From: Thermocrinis albus DSM 14484
GTDB taxonomy: Bacteria; Aquificota; Aquificia; Aquificales; Aquificaceae
DNA: 64,000 bases
Reading direction: 5' to 3'
Assembly (NCBI RefSeq): GCF_000025605.1
Contig: NC_013894.1
Span: forward strand, 109,529-173,528
A model generated the notes under the pieces. The model ran no database searches. It was given only the letters and a program-made list of their open reading frames with translations, and had not been told where the DNA came from. Numbering within the stretch: the first letter of the stretch is position 1; every line of letters starts with the position of its first letter. Positions 25,737 to 35,130 of this stretch are shown piece after piece. Position numbers and translations under genes: made by a program.

Positions 25737-26495
25737 TTAGAGGTTAAAGATCACTTCCTCCCCTAAGCTTATACCATACGTCTCACGGGCGTTCCCCATG
25801 GGTAGAAAAATCTCCATGAGCCCAAAGCTGCCGCACAGGCTACCCAGTTTACCAGGCTCTCCCTCCATAAAATGGGTAACCACCTTAATCCTCTCTCCAC
25901 GAAAGATAGCCTCGCGGTAGGGTCCACACTCCACGTTGGTGATGGCGTTTCCGAATCTGTCAAAGTAAAGGATTTTTCCCACCAGCGTGTTTCCTGAAAG
26001 GGTAGGTTCTTCCCAAACCAGGTGTGTCCTGTAGGGTATCTCTTTTCCTACGTCCTTTAACGGCACACCTTTGCTGAGGTGAGCTGCCACGGGGGCAAAG
26101 ATGTCTCTTCCGTGAAAGGTCTGGTTTTTGCGCGGAAGGGTGAAGTTCTCTATCAGATGACACTGAGGCGTTCCCAGTTTTCTGACTACAAGATCAAACA
26201 GGCCGTTCATGGGACCTACAAAGTAATAATCCTGACAACGCATGGCTATGGCAGGTCTTTGAGATCCTACCCCAGGATCCACAACACCCACGAAGATGGT
26301 GCCAGGTGGAAAGTAGGAGTAGTGGGCCATAAGTAGAAGGGCTCCTTCCTGTATACAGAAAGGAGTCACGCTGTGAGTGATGTCCACTATGCGAGCCTTT
26401 GGGTTTATGGACAGAATGACGCCCTTCATGGCACCCACGAAACCATCTTTGTCTCCAAAGTCGGTGAGGAGAGCTATTACCGGGCTATCCGCCAT
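25737..26495 (-). CDS. SAM hydroxide adenosyltransferase (DUF62 family)
   Basis: Members cut S-adenosylmethionine to adenosine and methionine using hydroxide. The N-terminus IALLTDFGDKDGFVGAMKG is the family signature. VVDPGVGSQRPAIA follows, then FHGRDIFAPVAAHLSKG with the conserved Arg/His, and ILYFDRFGNAITN in the C-terminal barrel. At 252 residues it is a standard length. It is related to fluorinases and chlorinases but lacks the halide loop as far as can be judged. TATAAT 18 bp upstream gives a short leader. Confidence 0.88.
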   Translation of the reverse strand: MADSPVIALLTDFGDKDGFVGAMKGVILSINPKARIVDITHSVTPFCIQEGALLLMAHYSYFPPGTIFVGVVDPGVGSQRPAIAMRCQDYYFVGPMNGLFDLVVRKLGTPQCHLIENFTLPRKNQTFHGRDIFAPVAAHLSKGVPLKDVGKEIPYRTHLVWEEPTLSGNTLVGKILYFDRFGNAITNVECGPYREAIFRGERIKVVTHFMEGEPGKLGSLCGSFGLMEIFLPMGNARETYGISLGEEVIFNL

Positions 26496-26513
26496 AATCT
26501 TTAGTTTTTTCTA

Positions 26514-26547
26514 ATTATAACTTGCTCCGGAAAGGGTAGGGTATAAA
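26514..26547. promoter_or_regulatory. Divergent promoters, SAM hydroxide adenosyltransferase / DUF2892 gene
   Basis: Minus TATAAT (26514-26519) is 18 bp from its ATG. Plus TATAAA (26542-26547) is 33 bp from the DUF2892 ATG, whose leader holds AGGAGGT at 26569-26575. Both genes thus have true, if short, leaders. Confidence 0.5.
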
Positions 26548-26580
26548 TTTTTACTTAACCCACAAAACAGGAGGTAAGTT

Positions 26581-26766
26581 ATGGAGAAGAATATGGCCAC
26601 ATGGGATAGGCTGGTGAGGGTTGTGCTGGGCATACTGTTTATCTGGCTTGCTCTTAGCAAGGGTGGTGCTTGGTGGATACTGGGTATAATAGGTATAGTC
26701 TTCATAGCCACCTCCATAATAGGCTTCTGTCCTCTCTACAGGGTGGTGGGATTTAGGACGGGTTGA
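26581..26766 (+). CDS. DUF2892 inner-membrane protein, 61 aa
   Basis: The start MEKNMATWDRLVRVVLG and the ending GFCPLYRVVGF are characteristic of DUF2892 (YgaP-like membrane hairpin). Two membrane spans (ILFIWLAL and WWILGIIGIVFIATSIIG) are joined by a short glycine-rich turn. In rhodanese YgaP the same unit anchors a sulfurtransferase, but here it stands alone. AGGAGGT 6 bases before the ATG fixes the start. The stop overlaps the TTG start of ruvX. Confidence 0.88.
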   Translation: MEKNMATWDRLVRVVLGILFIWLALSKGGAWWILGIIGIVFIATSIIGFCPLYRVVGFRTG

Positions 26767-27164
26767 GGGTTCTCTGTATAGACTGGGGAACCAAATCCTT
26801 AGGTTTAGCCCTTGGTGATACTAATCTTAAACTGGCTACGCCCTTAAAACCCATTCCCAACAGAGGGAAGGTTCTGGAGAGGATAGCTGAGCTTGTAAAA
26901 GAGTACGATGTAAGGCTGGTGGTGGTTGGGCTCCCTCTCACTCCCTCTGGTAGGGAGGGTCAGAGGGCTTCTCAGGTGAGGAGCTTTGTGGAAGAGCTAT
27001 CCGCTCTTTTGCCTGAGCACGTAGGTGTGGAACTGTGGGATGAGCGTTACACCACCTACGAGGCTGTGCAGCTTCTGGAGGGGAAAAGTAGGAAGAAGGT
27101 AAAAGAACTCAAGGACTCTGTATCCGCTCTTATTATACTTCAGGAGTATCTTGATAGCTTATGA
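26763..27164 (+). CDS. ruvX: Putative pre-16S rRNA nuclease (YqgF/RuvX)
   Basis: RNase H-fold nuclease that trims the 5' end of 16S rRNA. VLCIDWGTKSLGLALGD carries the first catalytic Asp, VVVGLPLTPSGREG the glycine loop, and LWDERYTT the D-E-R motif. KDSVSALIILQEYLD holds the last acidic residue. The 133 residues match the family. The start codon is TTG, overlapping the preceding stop as TTGA. The gene is coupled to mltG by ATGA. Confidence 0.9.
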   Translation: MRVLCIDWGTKSLGLALGDTNLKLATPLKPIPNRGKVLERIAELVKEYDVRLVVVGLPLTPSGREGQRASQVRSFVEELSALLPEHVGVELWDERYTTYEAVQLLEGKSRKKVKELKDSVSALIILQEYLDSL

Positions 27165-28126
27165 GATTCCTCCTCTCTGTTCTTATACTGTTCCTGCTGT
27201 TTCTTTTCTACGGCTTCCTTCCTGTGAAGGCCGACAAGACGGTGGATATCCCTTACGGAATGTCCACTCCCCAAATGGCCATGTATCTATATGAGCAAGG
27301 CCTTCTGAGGACTCCCCTCTCCTTTCTCCTCCTACACGTGGTGGTGAAAGGAAAGCTGGAGGCGGGAGAGTACGAGTTTAAAGGTTGGACGTGGCCGTGG
27401 GACGTTTACAGGAAGATAAGATACGGTCTTAAGAAAACTTACAAGATAACCATACCTGAAGGTTCGGACATATACGACATAGCTCGTATTCTGGAAAATA
27501 ACGGCATAACAAAGGGAGAGGACTTTTTAAAGTGGGCCACCTCTCCTCAGGTGGCCAAAAAGTACGGTCTTAGGGTGTACGGTATGGAGGGATTCCTCTT
27601 TCCGGACACTTACTTTTTCTCCCGTAACACTCATCCCCTCACCATCATAGACACCATGTACCACAACTTTCTGAGAAGGACAAAACCTCTGAGGGAAGAA
27701 CTCCTCCAGAAAGGAATGAGTTTGGAAGAATGGGTGACTGTGGCCTCTATGATAGAAAAAGAAACAGCCGTGAAGGAAGAAAAGCCCTTAGTGGCCGCTG
27801 TCATCTACAACCGCATTAAAAGAGGGATGAAGTTACAGATAGATCCTACGGTGATCTACGCCCTCAAAAGAAAGAACATGTGGGATGGAAAACTGACGCT
27901 GAAGGATCTTAAGATAGATGACCCTTACAACACCTACCTCTATCCTGGTCTTCCACCTACACCCATATGCAATCCGGGTCTTGACTCTCTGGAAGCTGCT
28001 CTTAGACCTGCCAAGGTGGATTATCTTTACTTTGTGGCCAACGGAGAGGGAGGGCACTTCTTCAGCGTTACTTACGAGGACCACTTGAAGAAAGTTAATC
28101 TCTACAGACAGATGCACCGCCAATGA
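27161..28126 (+). CDS. mltG: Endolytic murein transglycosylase
   Basis: An inner-membrane YceG-like lytic transglycosylase that cuts nascent peptidoglycan and may end glycan chains. There is an N-terminal membrane span ([17 protein letters not shown]), a LysM-like segment ([18 protein letters not shown]), then the catalytic domain with [11 protein letters not shown] and [10 protein letters not shown], containing the catalytic Glu. [11 protein letters not shown] and [17 protein letters not shown] complete the signature. Length is 321. It follows ruvX with a 4-bp overlap. tyrS follows after 19 bp with its own -10 box. Confidence 0.94.
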   Translation: MRFLLSVLILFLLFLFYGFLPVKADKTVDIPYGMSTPQMAMYLYEQGLLRTPLSFLLLHVVVKGKLEAGEYEFKGWTWPWDVYRKIRYGLKKTYKITIPEGSDIYDIARILENNGITKGEDFLKWATSPQVAKKYGLRVYGMEGFLFPDTYFFSRNTHPLTIIDTMYHNFLRRTKPLREELLQKGMSLEEWVTVASMIEKETAVKEEKPLVAAVIYNRIKRGMKLQIDPTVIYALKRKNMWDGKLTLKDLKIDDPYNTYLYPGLPPTPICNPGLDSLEAALRPAKVDYLYFVANGEGGHFFSVTYEDHLKKVNLYRQMHRQ

Positions 28127-28131
28127 GCTTT

Positions 28132-28137
28132 TAAAAT
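28132..28137 (+). promoter_or_regulatory. -10 box of tyrS
   Basis: TAAAAT, 8 bp before the tyrS ATG and inside the short gap after mltG. No Shine-Dalgarno lies between them, so a leaderless tyrS transcript is predicted. Confidence 0.5.
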
Positions 28138-28145
28138 ATCTCCCT

Positions 28146-29330
28146 ATGCTGTCGGTGGAAGAGCAGCTCCGCATCATAAAGAGAGGCACTGTGGAGATCA
28201 TAGAGGAGGAGGAGCTAAGGAAAAAACTGGCAGAGGGAAGGCCTCTTCGCATCAAGGCGGGTTTTGATCCCACCGCTCCGGACCTTCACCTGGGTCACGT
28301 GGTGCTTCTTAACAAGCTGAGGCAGTTTCAAGATCTGGGTCACGAGGTTTACTTCGTGATAGGAGACTTTACCGCCATGATAGGAGATCCCACGGGAAGG
28401 AACGAGGTAAGACCACCCCTTTCCCGAGAGGAGGTTCTGGAAAACGCTAAAACTTACGAACATCAAGTTTTTAAGGTTCTTGATCCTCAGAAAACCAACG
28501 TGGTTTTTAACAGCTCCTGGATCACTCCCCTCGGAACGGAGGGTATCATAAAGCTCTCCGCCCACTACACGGTGGCACGTATGCTGGAGAGGGATGACTT
28601 CTCCCGTAGGTTCAAGGAAGGCATACCCATCTACATCCACGAGTTTATATATCCACTACTGCAGGGTTATGACTCGGTGGCTCTCAAAGCCGATGTGGAA
28701 CTGGGTGGGACGGATCAAAAGTTTAACTTACTGGTGGGAAGAGATCTTCAGAGGGCTTACGGACAGGAACCTCAGGTTTGTATCACCTTACCCCTGTTGG
28801 TGGGATTGGACGGTGTTAGGAAGATGTCTAAATCTTACCGTAACTACGTAGGTCTTCAGGAAGATCCTGATTCCATGTTCGGTAAGATTATGTCCATATC
28901 GGATCAACTTATGTGGGAGTATTACACCCTCCTCACCGATATAGAGGAGGAGGAGATAAAAAACATGAAGGAGAAGTGGCATCCTGCAGATGCCAAGAAG
29001 CGCCTTGCCCATTACATTGTGGAGCGTTTCCACGGTAAGGAGGCAGCAGACAAGGCTCTGAGTAACTTTGAGAGAACCTTTTCCCGTAAGGAGTTTCCTG
29101 AGGACGCACCTGTTTTGGAACTGCCCATGGGATACAGACAAAAGGCCTTTGAACTGCTTTACAGCTTAGGTATAGAGAACTCTAAGAACTCGGCACGCAG
29201 AGTCATAGAAGGGGGTGGTCTTAGGATAAACGGTAGAAGAATAGAGGATCCCAACGAAGAGATAGAGGTGACAGAGGAACTCAGACTCCAGGTGGGTAAG
29301 AAAAGGTTCTTTCGCATAAAACCTATCTGA
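28146..29330 (+). CDS. tyrS: Tyrosyl-tRNA synthetase
   Basis: Class I synthetase. The HIGH motif appears as HLGH in [15 protein letters not shown], and the KMSKS loop as KMSKS in [26 protein letters not shown] and [18 protein letters not shown] are family landmarks. The C-terminal 60 residues form an S4-type RNA-binding domain ([20 protein letters not shown]). At 394 residues it belongs to the bacterial TyrRZ-like branch. The last 8 bp overlap the ftsL-like gene convergently. Confidence 0.95.
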   Translation: MLSVEEQLRIIKRGTVEIIEEEELRKKLAEGRPLRIKAGFDPTAPDLHLGHVVLLNKLRQFQDLGHEVYFVIGDFTAMIGDPTGRNEVRPPLSREEVLENAKTYEHQVFKVLDPQKTNVVFNSSWITPLGTEGIIKLSAHYTVARMLERDDFSRRFKEGIPIYIHEFIYPLLQGYDSVALKADVELGGTDQKFNLLVGRDLQRAYGQEPQVCITLPLLVGLDGVRKMSKSYRNYVGLQEDPDSMFGKIMSISDQLMWEYYTLLTDIEEEEIKNMKEKWHPADAKKRLAHYIVERFHGKEAADKALSNFERTFSRKEFPEDAPVLELPMGYRQKAFELLYSLGIENSKNSARRVIEGGGLRINGRRIEDPNEEIEVTEELRLQVGKKRFFRIKPI

Positions 29331-29562
29331 CCAGCTTGACCCTCTCCCAGTTTACCGGCTTAAAACCTTCGTCTCTGGCCTCCTTCTTGGCCTTTTGGTA
29401 ACTGATTATTCTGTTTATGTCGGTTCTCAGGGTAAGGTTCTTTTCCAACTCAGCTTTGTACTGTCTGAGGGTTTCGGTGTAGCGCTTGGATACCTGCAGG
29501 GCGTATATGGAGTAAGCCAGATTTGAAATAATAAGGATCACTATTAGAAAAAGGCATCTCAT
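29323..29562 (-). CDS. FtsL-like cell division protein
   Basis: A 79-residue bitopic protein. It has an N-terminal membrane span ([19 protein letters not shown]) and then a heptad-like periplasmic stretch ([19 protein letters not shown]). It follows rsmH (mraW) with a 4-bp overlap, which is the classical place of ftsL in division clusters. FtsL sequences are poorly conserved, so size, topology and position carry the call. The usual next genes (ftsI, mur genes) are absent because tyrS lies convergently downstream. Confidence 0.65.
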   Translation of the reverse strand: MRCLFLIVILIISNLAYSIYALQVSKRYTETLRQYKAELEKNLTLRTDINRIISYQKAKKEARDEGFKPVNWERVKLVR

Positions 29563-30425
29563 ACCTTCTCCCCTGCTCTCAGTTTGGCGCTTCTGCTGGG
29601 AGGGTTTTTCTCTATCTCCTCCCGGGAGGGTGTTATGGGTTTTTTGGTGAGAGGCTTTATCTCGTGGGAGTGTTCTTTGAAAAAGTTCTTCACTATTCTG
29701 TCCTCCAGAGAGTGGAAGGATATCACCACCAGTCTTCCTCCCTTTCTGAGAAACTTTAGGGTCTTTGGGAGAGCTTCTTTGAGGTTTCTCAGCTCACCGT
29801 TTACCTCTATCCTTATGGCCTGAAAGACACGGGTGGCCGGATGTATCCTTCCCCTTCTGTAAGGTACCACAGACAGAACTATCTGCACCAGCTCACCCGT
29901 TGTCTCTATAGGTTTTTCCTTTCTTCTGAGGACTATGGCTCTCGCTATTCTGGAGGCGTAGGGTTCTTCTCCGTACTCCCTCAGTATACGCTCCAGATCT
30001 CTCTGGGAGTATCTGTTAACCACGTGGTAAGCGGTAATAGGATCTGATGGATCCATTCTCATGTCCAGAAACTCGTCCCTCTGGAAGGAAAAACCTCTTG
30101 CGCTTTTCAGCTGCATCATGGACATGCCAAGATCAAAGAGAAAACCGTCCACCTGCTCTACACCTTCCTGAAGTAACACCTCGTCTAAGTGCACAAAATT
30201 GGCGTGGTACAGACTAAACCTTCCTTCGAACTCCCTCAGGTTTTCCTCCGCCAACTTCAGAGCCTGAGGATCCCTGTCTATACCTATCACGTAAGCCTGA
30301 GGGTTTTTCTCCAAGATCCTTCTTGTGTGACCTCCTGCACCTACCGTGCAGTCCACGTAAAGTTTGCCTCCATTTCCTAAAAGTAGATCCGTAGCTGTCT
30401 CCAACAAAACAGGAAAGTGATGCAT
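29559..30425 (-). CDS. rsmH: 16S rRNA m4C1402 methyltransferase
   Basis: Methylates N4 of C1402 in the ribosomal P site. The N-terminal [13 protein letters not shown], the SAM-binding [16 protein letters not shown] and [13 protein letters not shown], the segment RMDPSD, and the C-terminal [17 protein letters not shown] are diagnostic. The frame offers MIM at the N-terminus. The second Met (30425) is preferred because it fits the family start and a minus-strand TATTAT then stands exactly 8 bp upstream. Confidence 0.95.
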   Translation of the reverse strand: MHHFPVLLETATDLLLGNGGKLYVDCTVGAGGHTRRILEKNPQAYVIGIDRDPQALKLAEENLREFEGRFSLYHANFVHLDEVLLQEGVEQVDGFLFDLGMSMMQLKSARGFSFQRDEFLDMRMDPSDPITAYHVVNRYSQRDLERILREYGEEPYASRIARAIVLRRKEKPIETTGELVQIVLSVVPYRRGRIHPATRVFQAIRIEVNGELRNLKEALPKTLKFLRKGGRLVVISFHSLEDRIVKNFFKEHSHEIKPLTKKPITPSREEIEKNPPSRSAKLRAGEKV

Positions 30426-30439
30426 TATCATACATAATA
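30426..30439. promoter_or_regulatory. Divergent promoter region, rsmH / O-antigen ligase
   Basis: Only 15 bp separate the two chosen start codons. Minus TATTAT (30434-30439) is 8 bp from the rsmH ATG. Plus TATCAT (30426-30431) is 9 bp from the ligase ATG. Each box overlaps the predicted transcription start of the other gene. Confidence 0.45.
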
Positions 30440-30440
30440 A

Positions 30441-31586
30441 ATGAGTCCTCTTCTCTTAGCTACACTGTTGGTGATCCTATCTATAAGTGTTTGGGAAGCT
30501 TTCCTCATCCTTCTTCTCATCTACACGGGAATCCTCTTCCTAAAGGGTAAGCTCAGTTTTGGTGGCGTTATGATGAAGCCTTTATTAATGTACGCTGTGA
30601 CTGTTTTGTTGTCTAACCTTCTCTTTGCTCCTAAGGAGTACATAGGTAAAGCGGTGGAGAGAAGCGTCTTCTTACTGGTTTACCCTTTGGGAGAAAGGTG
30701 GCACCTTGGAAGGGAAAAGCTCAGCTATTTTTGTAACTTTCTGACACTGGCAGGGTTCTTACTTTTTCCTGTAGTACTTTACAAGTTTCTCAAGACGGGA
30801 ACGCCGGCTCCTCTGTGGGGAGGTGTCTTTGAAGTGGCCATACTTTACTCCCTCTTTTCCTTATCTTCTTTGGGCCTTTTCCTCTACAAGAGGAGCTGGT
30901 TTTACTTTTTAGCTTTTGTATTCTTCTTGGGAGTTGTTTTTTTTAGTGCCAGAAGATCTACCCTCCTGGGTCTCCTCTTTACCCTACTCCTTCTTCTGTT
31001 TCTTATGAGGGATAGAGTAGGTAAGAGGGTGGTGGTGGCAACAGTAGGGATACTTTTGGTGGGGTCCACCGTGGCTTTTCTTTTTTTGGTGGAGAAGGAC
31101 CCTCGCTTCAGAGCTCTGTACGAGGTTATAACCCACCAAAGATCCATAGATGACAGATCTCTTTCTGTTATATCCAGCTATAGGTGGGACTTGGCAAAGG
31201 CAGGTATTGAGGTGATACGGAGAGATATAGAGGAGGGGAGAATCCTTAACCTTCTTCTGGGACACGGCATGGACCCCGCCTATCGCCTTAACCCTCCATC
31301 ACCCATAGGAGGGGGTACCTACGAATCTGTCATCCTTATCTCCGAGTTTACCGAGAAGGGGCTTTTGGGCCTTGCTGCTATCCTTTGGATATTTTGGTCT
31401 TATTACCGTTATCTTATCAGGTTCCGCTTTAAACAGAAGGAGGATTTTCTCCTTATACCTCTTGTGGGTATGATGTCGGTACATCTCATAGGTAGTATTT
31501 TCACAGGTTTTTGGGACGCCATGCTTCCCCTCTTTCTCCTTTACCTACGGGTTGTGGAGGTGATAAAGAGTGCTGAAGAAGGTTGA
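30441..31586 (+). CDS. O-antigen ligase/polymerase-family membrane protein (WaaL-like)
   Basis: A 381-residue protein with about ten membrane spans, a Wzy_C-type domain ([20 protein letters not shown]) and a periplasmic loop ([22 protein letters not shown] split by charged residues). [30 protein letters not shown] and the final spans fit WaaL, which joins O-antigen to the lipid A core. It overlaps a GT9 heptosyltransferase-type gene by 17 bp, which supports a core/O-antigen role. Polymerase function cannot be excluded. Confidence 0.78.
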   Translation: MSPLLLATLLVILSISVWEAFLILLLIYTGILFLKGKLSFGGVMMKPLLMYAVTVLLSNLLFAPKEYIGKAVERSVFLLVYPLGERWHLGREKLSYFCNFLTLAGFLLFPVVLYKFLKTGTPAPLWGGVFEVAILYSLFSLSSLGLFLYKRSWFYFLAFVFFLGVVFFSARRSTLLGLLFTLLLLLFLMRDRVGKRVVVATVGILLVGSTVAFLFLVEKDPRFRALYEVITHQRSIDDRSLSVISSYRWDLAKAGIEVIRRDIEEGRILNLLLGHGMDPAYRLNPPSPIGGGTYESVILISEFTEKGLLGLAAILWIFWSYYRYLIRFRFKQKEDFLLIPLVGMMSVHLIGSIFTGFWDAMLPLFLLYLRVVEVIKSAEEG

Positions 31587-32610
31587 AAACATCCTGATGA
31601 TCTTGGGTCACTCTGCAGGTGTGGGTGATCTTCTGCGTGCTTCCGCCAGCTGGAGAGCTCTCAAAAACGCTTATCCCGACGCTCACCTACATCTTCTCTT
31701 TATGACGAAGGATCCTGGCTATGTTTCCGAAAGGCTCATATCTCACCACCATCTTCTGTCTTCCTTTCACACAATAGACAAAAGGATAAGAAACCTGCAG
31801 GACTGGAAGAGGATGCTGAGGGAGTTTTCTCAAGTGGTGGAAAGGATAAAGCCTGACCTCATAATAGACTTCGAACCTCATGGACTCAAAAGCTCTGTCC
31901 TTTGTCTTTACGCTCGCATAAGATGGGGTATACCCACCGTGGGGGTGGATGAGTTTCCTCTGAGAGGTCTCTTTTACCAGATAAGGGCACCATCCAGTCG
32001 TAAGGTCCTCAAAACTGAAGATTACACAGATAGGTTCTTCGTAGTCCTTAAGGCATTGGGTATAGAGAGAAGGGGTATACCCATAGAGCTGGAGGAGACA
32101 GAGGAGGCCGTTGCCTTCAGAAAGAACCTGAGGAAAAGACTGGGCATAGAAGAAAGTACACCTCTTATAGGCCTCAACATAGGCTGTGGAACACCTGACG
32201 CTCTATGGAAGAGACCTCCTATACCTTTGCTGAGAAAACTCATGGAAAAGATACAGAGAGCAATGAAGGGACATCTCCTTCTGACGGGAGCCTCTTTTGA
32301 GAAGGATATCAACGAAGAGTTTCTAAAAGGGTATCCCTTACCTGCCACCGACATGGCAGGACTAACCGACATACTGGAGCTACCGGGACTCATAAGGAGT
32401 TGTCAGCTTTTTGTGTCCACCGACAGTGGACCCTACCACATGAGTGTGGCTCTACGGGTTCCTACTCTCGCCATCTTTGTAAAACCCTTTCCCTCCTCTT
32501 ACCACCATCACCCGTGGGTCAGGATAGGTGTTTTACAGAGAGAGGAGGACATTCCTCAGCTTCTTGAAAAGGCTATGGAACTTCTTAAATTCTCCCAAAA
32601 AGAGCTATGA
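31570..32610 (+). CDS. GT9 heptosyltransferase-family glycosyltransferase
   Basis: A GT-B transferase of 346 residues. MILGHSAGVGDLLRASASWRALKNAYP (two segments around GDLL) is the N-terminal GT9 motif. KPDLIIDFEPHG lies mid-protein, and IGLNIGCGTPDALWKRPP and LFVSTDSGPYHMSVALRVPTLAIF form the ADP-heptose-type donor site with its T-D-S-G-P signature. The start is GTG within the end of the ligase gene. It probably builds the inner core of LPS. Sugar specificity not determined. Confidence 0.88.
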   Translation: MLKKVENILMILGHSAGVGDLLRASASWRALKNAYPDAHLHLLFMTKDPGYVSERLISHHHLLSSFHTIDKRIRNLQDWKRMLREFSQVVERIKPDLIIDFEPHGLKSSVLCLYARIRWGIPTVGVDEFPLRGLFYQIRAPSSRKVLKTEDYTDRFFVVLKALGIERRGIPIELEETEEAVAFRKNLRKRLGIEESTPLIGLNIGCGTPDALWKRPPIPLLRKLMEKIQRAMKGHLLLTGASFEKDINEEFLKGYPLPATDMAGLTDILELPGLIRSCQLFVSTDSGPYHMSVALRVPTLAIFVKPFPSSYHHHPWVRIGVLQREEDIPQLLEKAMELLKFSQKEL

Positions 32611-33971
32611 GAAAAAACAAAACCTTCTTTGTGTGTCAGGAGTGCGGTTACACATCGGTAAGATGGATGGGGAAGTGTCCTGCCTGTGGTAGCTGGAACT
32701 CCATGGTGGAGGAAAAAGATCAGCCCGTGACGGAAGTAAGGACTTCTCAGGTGGATGTCAGACCAATATCTATGTGGGAGGTAGAGAGTAAAGATAGGTT
32801 CACCACAGGGTTTAAGAATCTGGACGAGGCGCTGGGGGGAGGTTTGGTGGCCGGACAAGTAATCCTCATAGCGGGAGAGCCGGGTATAGGTAAGTCCACT
32901 CTCCTCCTTCAGGTATCGGACAGGTTCTCACGCCTTTACGGAAAAGTTCTGTATGTATCTGGAGAAGAGTCGGGGCCTCAGATCAGCTTGAGGGGACAGA
33001 GGATAGGAGTGAAGAGTGACCAACTTCTTGTGCTTTCGGAAACTCATCTGGAAACAGTTCTGAAGGTGATGGAGGAGCTTTCTCCCAAAATGGTGGTGGT
33101 GGACTCGGTGCAGACCCTCCACTCTCAGGAGCTAGAGTCTTCCGCAGGGTCCGTTTCTCAGGTACGAGAGTGCTCTTTTCGCCTTGCCGAGTGGTGCAAA
33201 GCTAGAGAGATTCCCCTCTTCTTGGTGGGTCAGGTCAACAAGGAAGGTATGATAGCAGGTCCTAAGGTGTTAGAACACCTTGTGGATACCGTCCTTTACT
33301 TTGAGGGTGAAAGATACAGCTTCCATAGAGTCATAAAGGTGGTGAAAAACAGGTTTGGGTCTGCCGGAGAGCTGGCGGTGTTTAAAATGAGTTCCATCGG
33401 GCTTGAGGAGGTTCCCGATCCCTCGGCCTTCTTCCTGGAAGGAAAAGTGAGAGCTCCTGGCAGTGTCATCTTTCCCAGTACGGAAGGTAGTAAGCCTGTA
33501 CTTTTGGAGGTGCAGGCTCTCACCATAGATGCCCTTTACACAACACCCCAAAGGAGGACGCAGGGTTTTGATCCCAACCGCCTTTCTCTCATACTGGCTA
33601 TTTTGGAGAAGGAGGCTAAGGTATTCACGAGGGATAAGGATGTGTTCATCAACGTGGTGGGAGGTATGCAGGTGAAAGAACCTGCCGGTGATCTGGCTGT
33701 GGCTCTGGCTGTGGTATCATCGGTAAAAGGTAAGGTGCTGCCCGATCTTCTCGTTTTCGGCGAACTGGGTCTGGCTGGGGAGGTTCGGGGTGTGCATCTT
33801 CCTGAGCTGAGGCTTAAGGAAGGTGCTAAGTTTGGTATAAACACCGCGATAGTTCCTAAAGGATGTTATCTGGAAATAGACGGTATGCAGATTTTACCCG
33901 TTTCTCACATAAGAGAAGCTATAGAGTATATTTTGGAAAACCACCATGAAGGTGCTGTTGGTGGAGGATGA
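32607..33971 (+). CDS. radA: DNA repair ATPase RadA (Sms)
   Basis: A RecA-like protein that drives branch migration in recombination. The N-terminal zinc finger is complete (CQECGYTSVRWMGKCPACGSW). Walker A is GEPGIGKST, and VVDSVQTL and LVGQVNKEG follow. The diagnostic RadA motif is VVKNRFGSAGE. The C-terminal Lon-like domain has NVVGGMQVKEPAGDLAVALAV. Length of 454 residues is normal. Its ATG overlaps the GT9 stop, and its last 26 bp overlap the response-regulator start. Confidence 0.95.
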   Translation: MRKNKTFFVCQECGYTSVRWMGKCPACGSWNSMVEEKDQPVTEVRTSQVDVRPISMWEVESKDRFTTGFKNLDEALGGGLVAGQVILIAGEPGIGKSTLLLQVSDRFSRLYGKVLYVSGEESGPQISLRGQRIGVKSDQLLVLSETHLETVLKVMEELSPKMVVVDSVQTLHSQELESSAGSVSQVRECSFRLAEWCKAREIPLFLVGQVNKEGMIAGPKVLEHLVDTVLYFEGERYSFHRVIKVVKNRFGSAGELAVFKMSSIGLEEVPDPSAFFLEGKVRAPGSVIFPSTEGSKPVLLEVQALTIDALYTTPQRRTQGFDPNRLSLILAILEKEAKVFTRDKDVFINVVGGMQVKEPAGDLAVALAVVSSVKGKVLPDLLVFGELGLAGEVRGVHLPELRLKEGAKFGINTAIVPKGCYLEIDGMQILPVSHIREAIEYILENHHEGAVGGG

Positions 33972-34590
33972 CCATCTTTTGGGGGAGAGTGTGAAGGAGT
34001 TTCTCAAGGAGAACGGGTGTACAGTGGACTGGGTGTGGGATCCGAGAGAGGTTAAGGATCTTTTGGAGGTTTCCATATACGATGTGATAATCCTGGACCT
34101 GATGATGCCTCACCTGTCGGGAGAGGAGGTGCTCAAGGAGATAAGGAAGAAAGACCAGAAGGTACCTGTTCTGGTGTTGACGGCCAAGGGAAGACTGGAG
34201 GACAAAAAGGTGTGTTTTAATCTGGGAGCCGATGATTACCTTACCAAACCCTTTGAACCTGAGGAACTCCTCTTGAGGCTGAAAGCCTTAGTGAGGAGGA
34301 AGTTACCTTCCAAACAGGTGGAGATAGGCAGGCTCAAGGTGGATCTAGAAGAAGAGAAGGTGTGGTTGGATTCTAAAGTCCTCCTCCTGTCCCGTAAAGA
34401 GTGGCTCCTCCTCAAGTACCTGGTGGAGAACAGGGGAAGATGCGTAAGTAGCGAGGAGCTTCTTAACTACGTTTGGGGGGATGAACCTGTAGGTGAAGAA
34501 GTAGTGAGGGCCCACATAAAGAACTTACGTAAGATACTACCACCCGACACCATAGTGACAGTAAAGGGTAGAGGCTACTGTATACCCTAA
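33946..34590 (+). CDS. OmpR/PhoB-family response regulator (orphan)
   Basis: The receiver domain has VEDDHLL (acidic pocket), the phospho-acceptor Asp in VIILDLMMPHLSG, TAKG, and the conserved Lys in DDYLTKPFEPEEL. The C-terminal winged helix has LLLSRKEWLLLKYLVENRGRCVS (in part), EELLNYVWGD and VRAHIKNLRKIL...GRGYCIP. No histidine kinase is next to it, since the next gene is engB on the other strand. The start lies inside radA, so it depends on radA transcription or translation coupling. Target genes unknown. Confidence 0.9.
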   Translation: MKVLLVEDDHLLGESVKEFLKENGCTVDWVWDPREVKDLLEVSIYDVIILDLMMPHLSGEEVLKEIRKKDQKVPVLVLTAKGRLEDKKVCFNLGADDYLTKPFEPEELLLRLKALVRRKLPSKQVEIGRLKVDLEEEKVWLDSKVLLLSRKEWLLLKYLVENRGRCVSSEELLNYVWGDEPVGEEVVRAHIKNLRKILPPDTIVTVKGRGYCIP

Positions 34591-34593
34591 AGT

Positions 34594-35109
34594 TCAGTCA
34601 AGGCAGTACTGAAGAAGCTCCTTCTTTCCCTTTCCCTCCCGTGAGGAAGTGAAGAGGATCTCCACAGTGGTGTGTTTTCTCACCGACTTGATGGCGGAGG
34701 ATATCTCGTCCTGAGTTGCTGCATCCACCTTTGTGAGGACCACCTTGTAGGGAAGTTTCCTGTAATGGAGCCATTCTATCATTTGGACATCCAAAGGTGT
34801 CACACCTACTCGGGAATCTATGAGGAGAAAAACCCACTTTATGAGCTCTCCATAACGGGAAAAATACTCCTCCATCATCCGTCTCCAAGCTTCCCTTTCT
34901 CTGTGGGACACACGGGCATAACCGTAACCTGGAACATCTACCAGGTACACCTTTTCACCAAAGGGTATGAAGGTCACCCTTCTTGTTCTTCCTGGATCCT
35001 TACTTACCGCCACCACCTTTTTACCCAACAGCATGTTGATGAGGGAAGACTTACCTACGTTGGACCTTCCCACCAGCACCACGTGGGGTTTGTCCAACCA
35101 CTCCTCCAT
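34594..35109 (-). CDS. engB: Ribosome-assembly GTPase EngB (YsxC/YihA)
   Basis: A small GTPase needed for 50S subunit assembly. G1 is GRSNVGKSS, and LGKKVVAVSKDPGRTR holds the G2 threonine region. G3 is VDVPGYGYA, and G4 is LTKVDA. The 171 residues match the family minimum. A minus-strand TATTAT 8 bp before the ATG supports the start. It is divergent from glmS with only 21 bp between. Confidence 0.94.
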   Translation of the reverse strand: MEEWLDKPHVVLVGRSNVGKSSLINMLLGKKVVAVSKDPGRTRRVTFIPFGEKVYLVDVPGYGYARVSHREREAWRRMMEEYFSRYGELIKWVFLLIDSRVGVTPLDVQMIEWLHYRKLPYKVVLTKVDAATQDEISSAIKSVRKHTTVEILFTSSREGKGKKELLQYCLD

Positions 35110-35116
35110 AAAGTTT

Positions 35117-35123
35117 TATAATA
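35117..35123. promoter_or_regulatory. Overlapping divergent -10 boxes, engB / glmS
   Basis: TATAATA contains plus TATAAT (35117-35122), 8 bp before the glmS ATG, and minus TATTAT (35118-35123), 8 bp before the engB ATG. The two promoters are almost perfectly superimposed, and neither gene has a Shine-Dalgarno. No glmS-type ribozyme leader can exist in such a short gap. Confidence 0.6.
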
Positions 35124-35130
35124 TCCGTGC

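Noticed and set aside
35110-35130. glmS ribozyme upstream of glmS
   Set aside because: Only 21 bp separate engB and glmS, far too short for the ribozyme.
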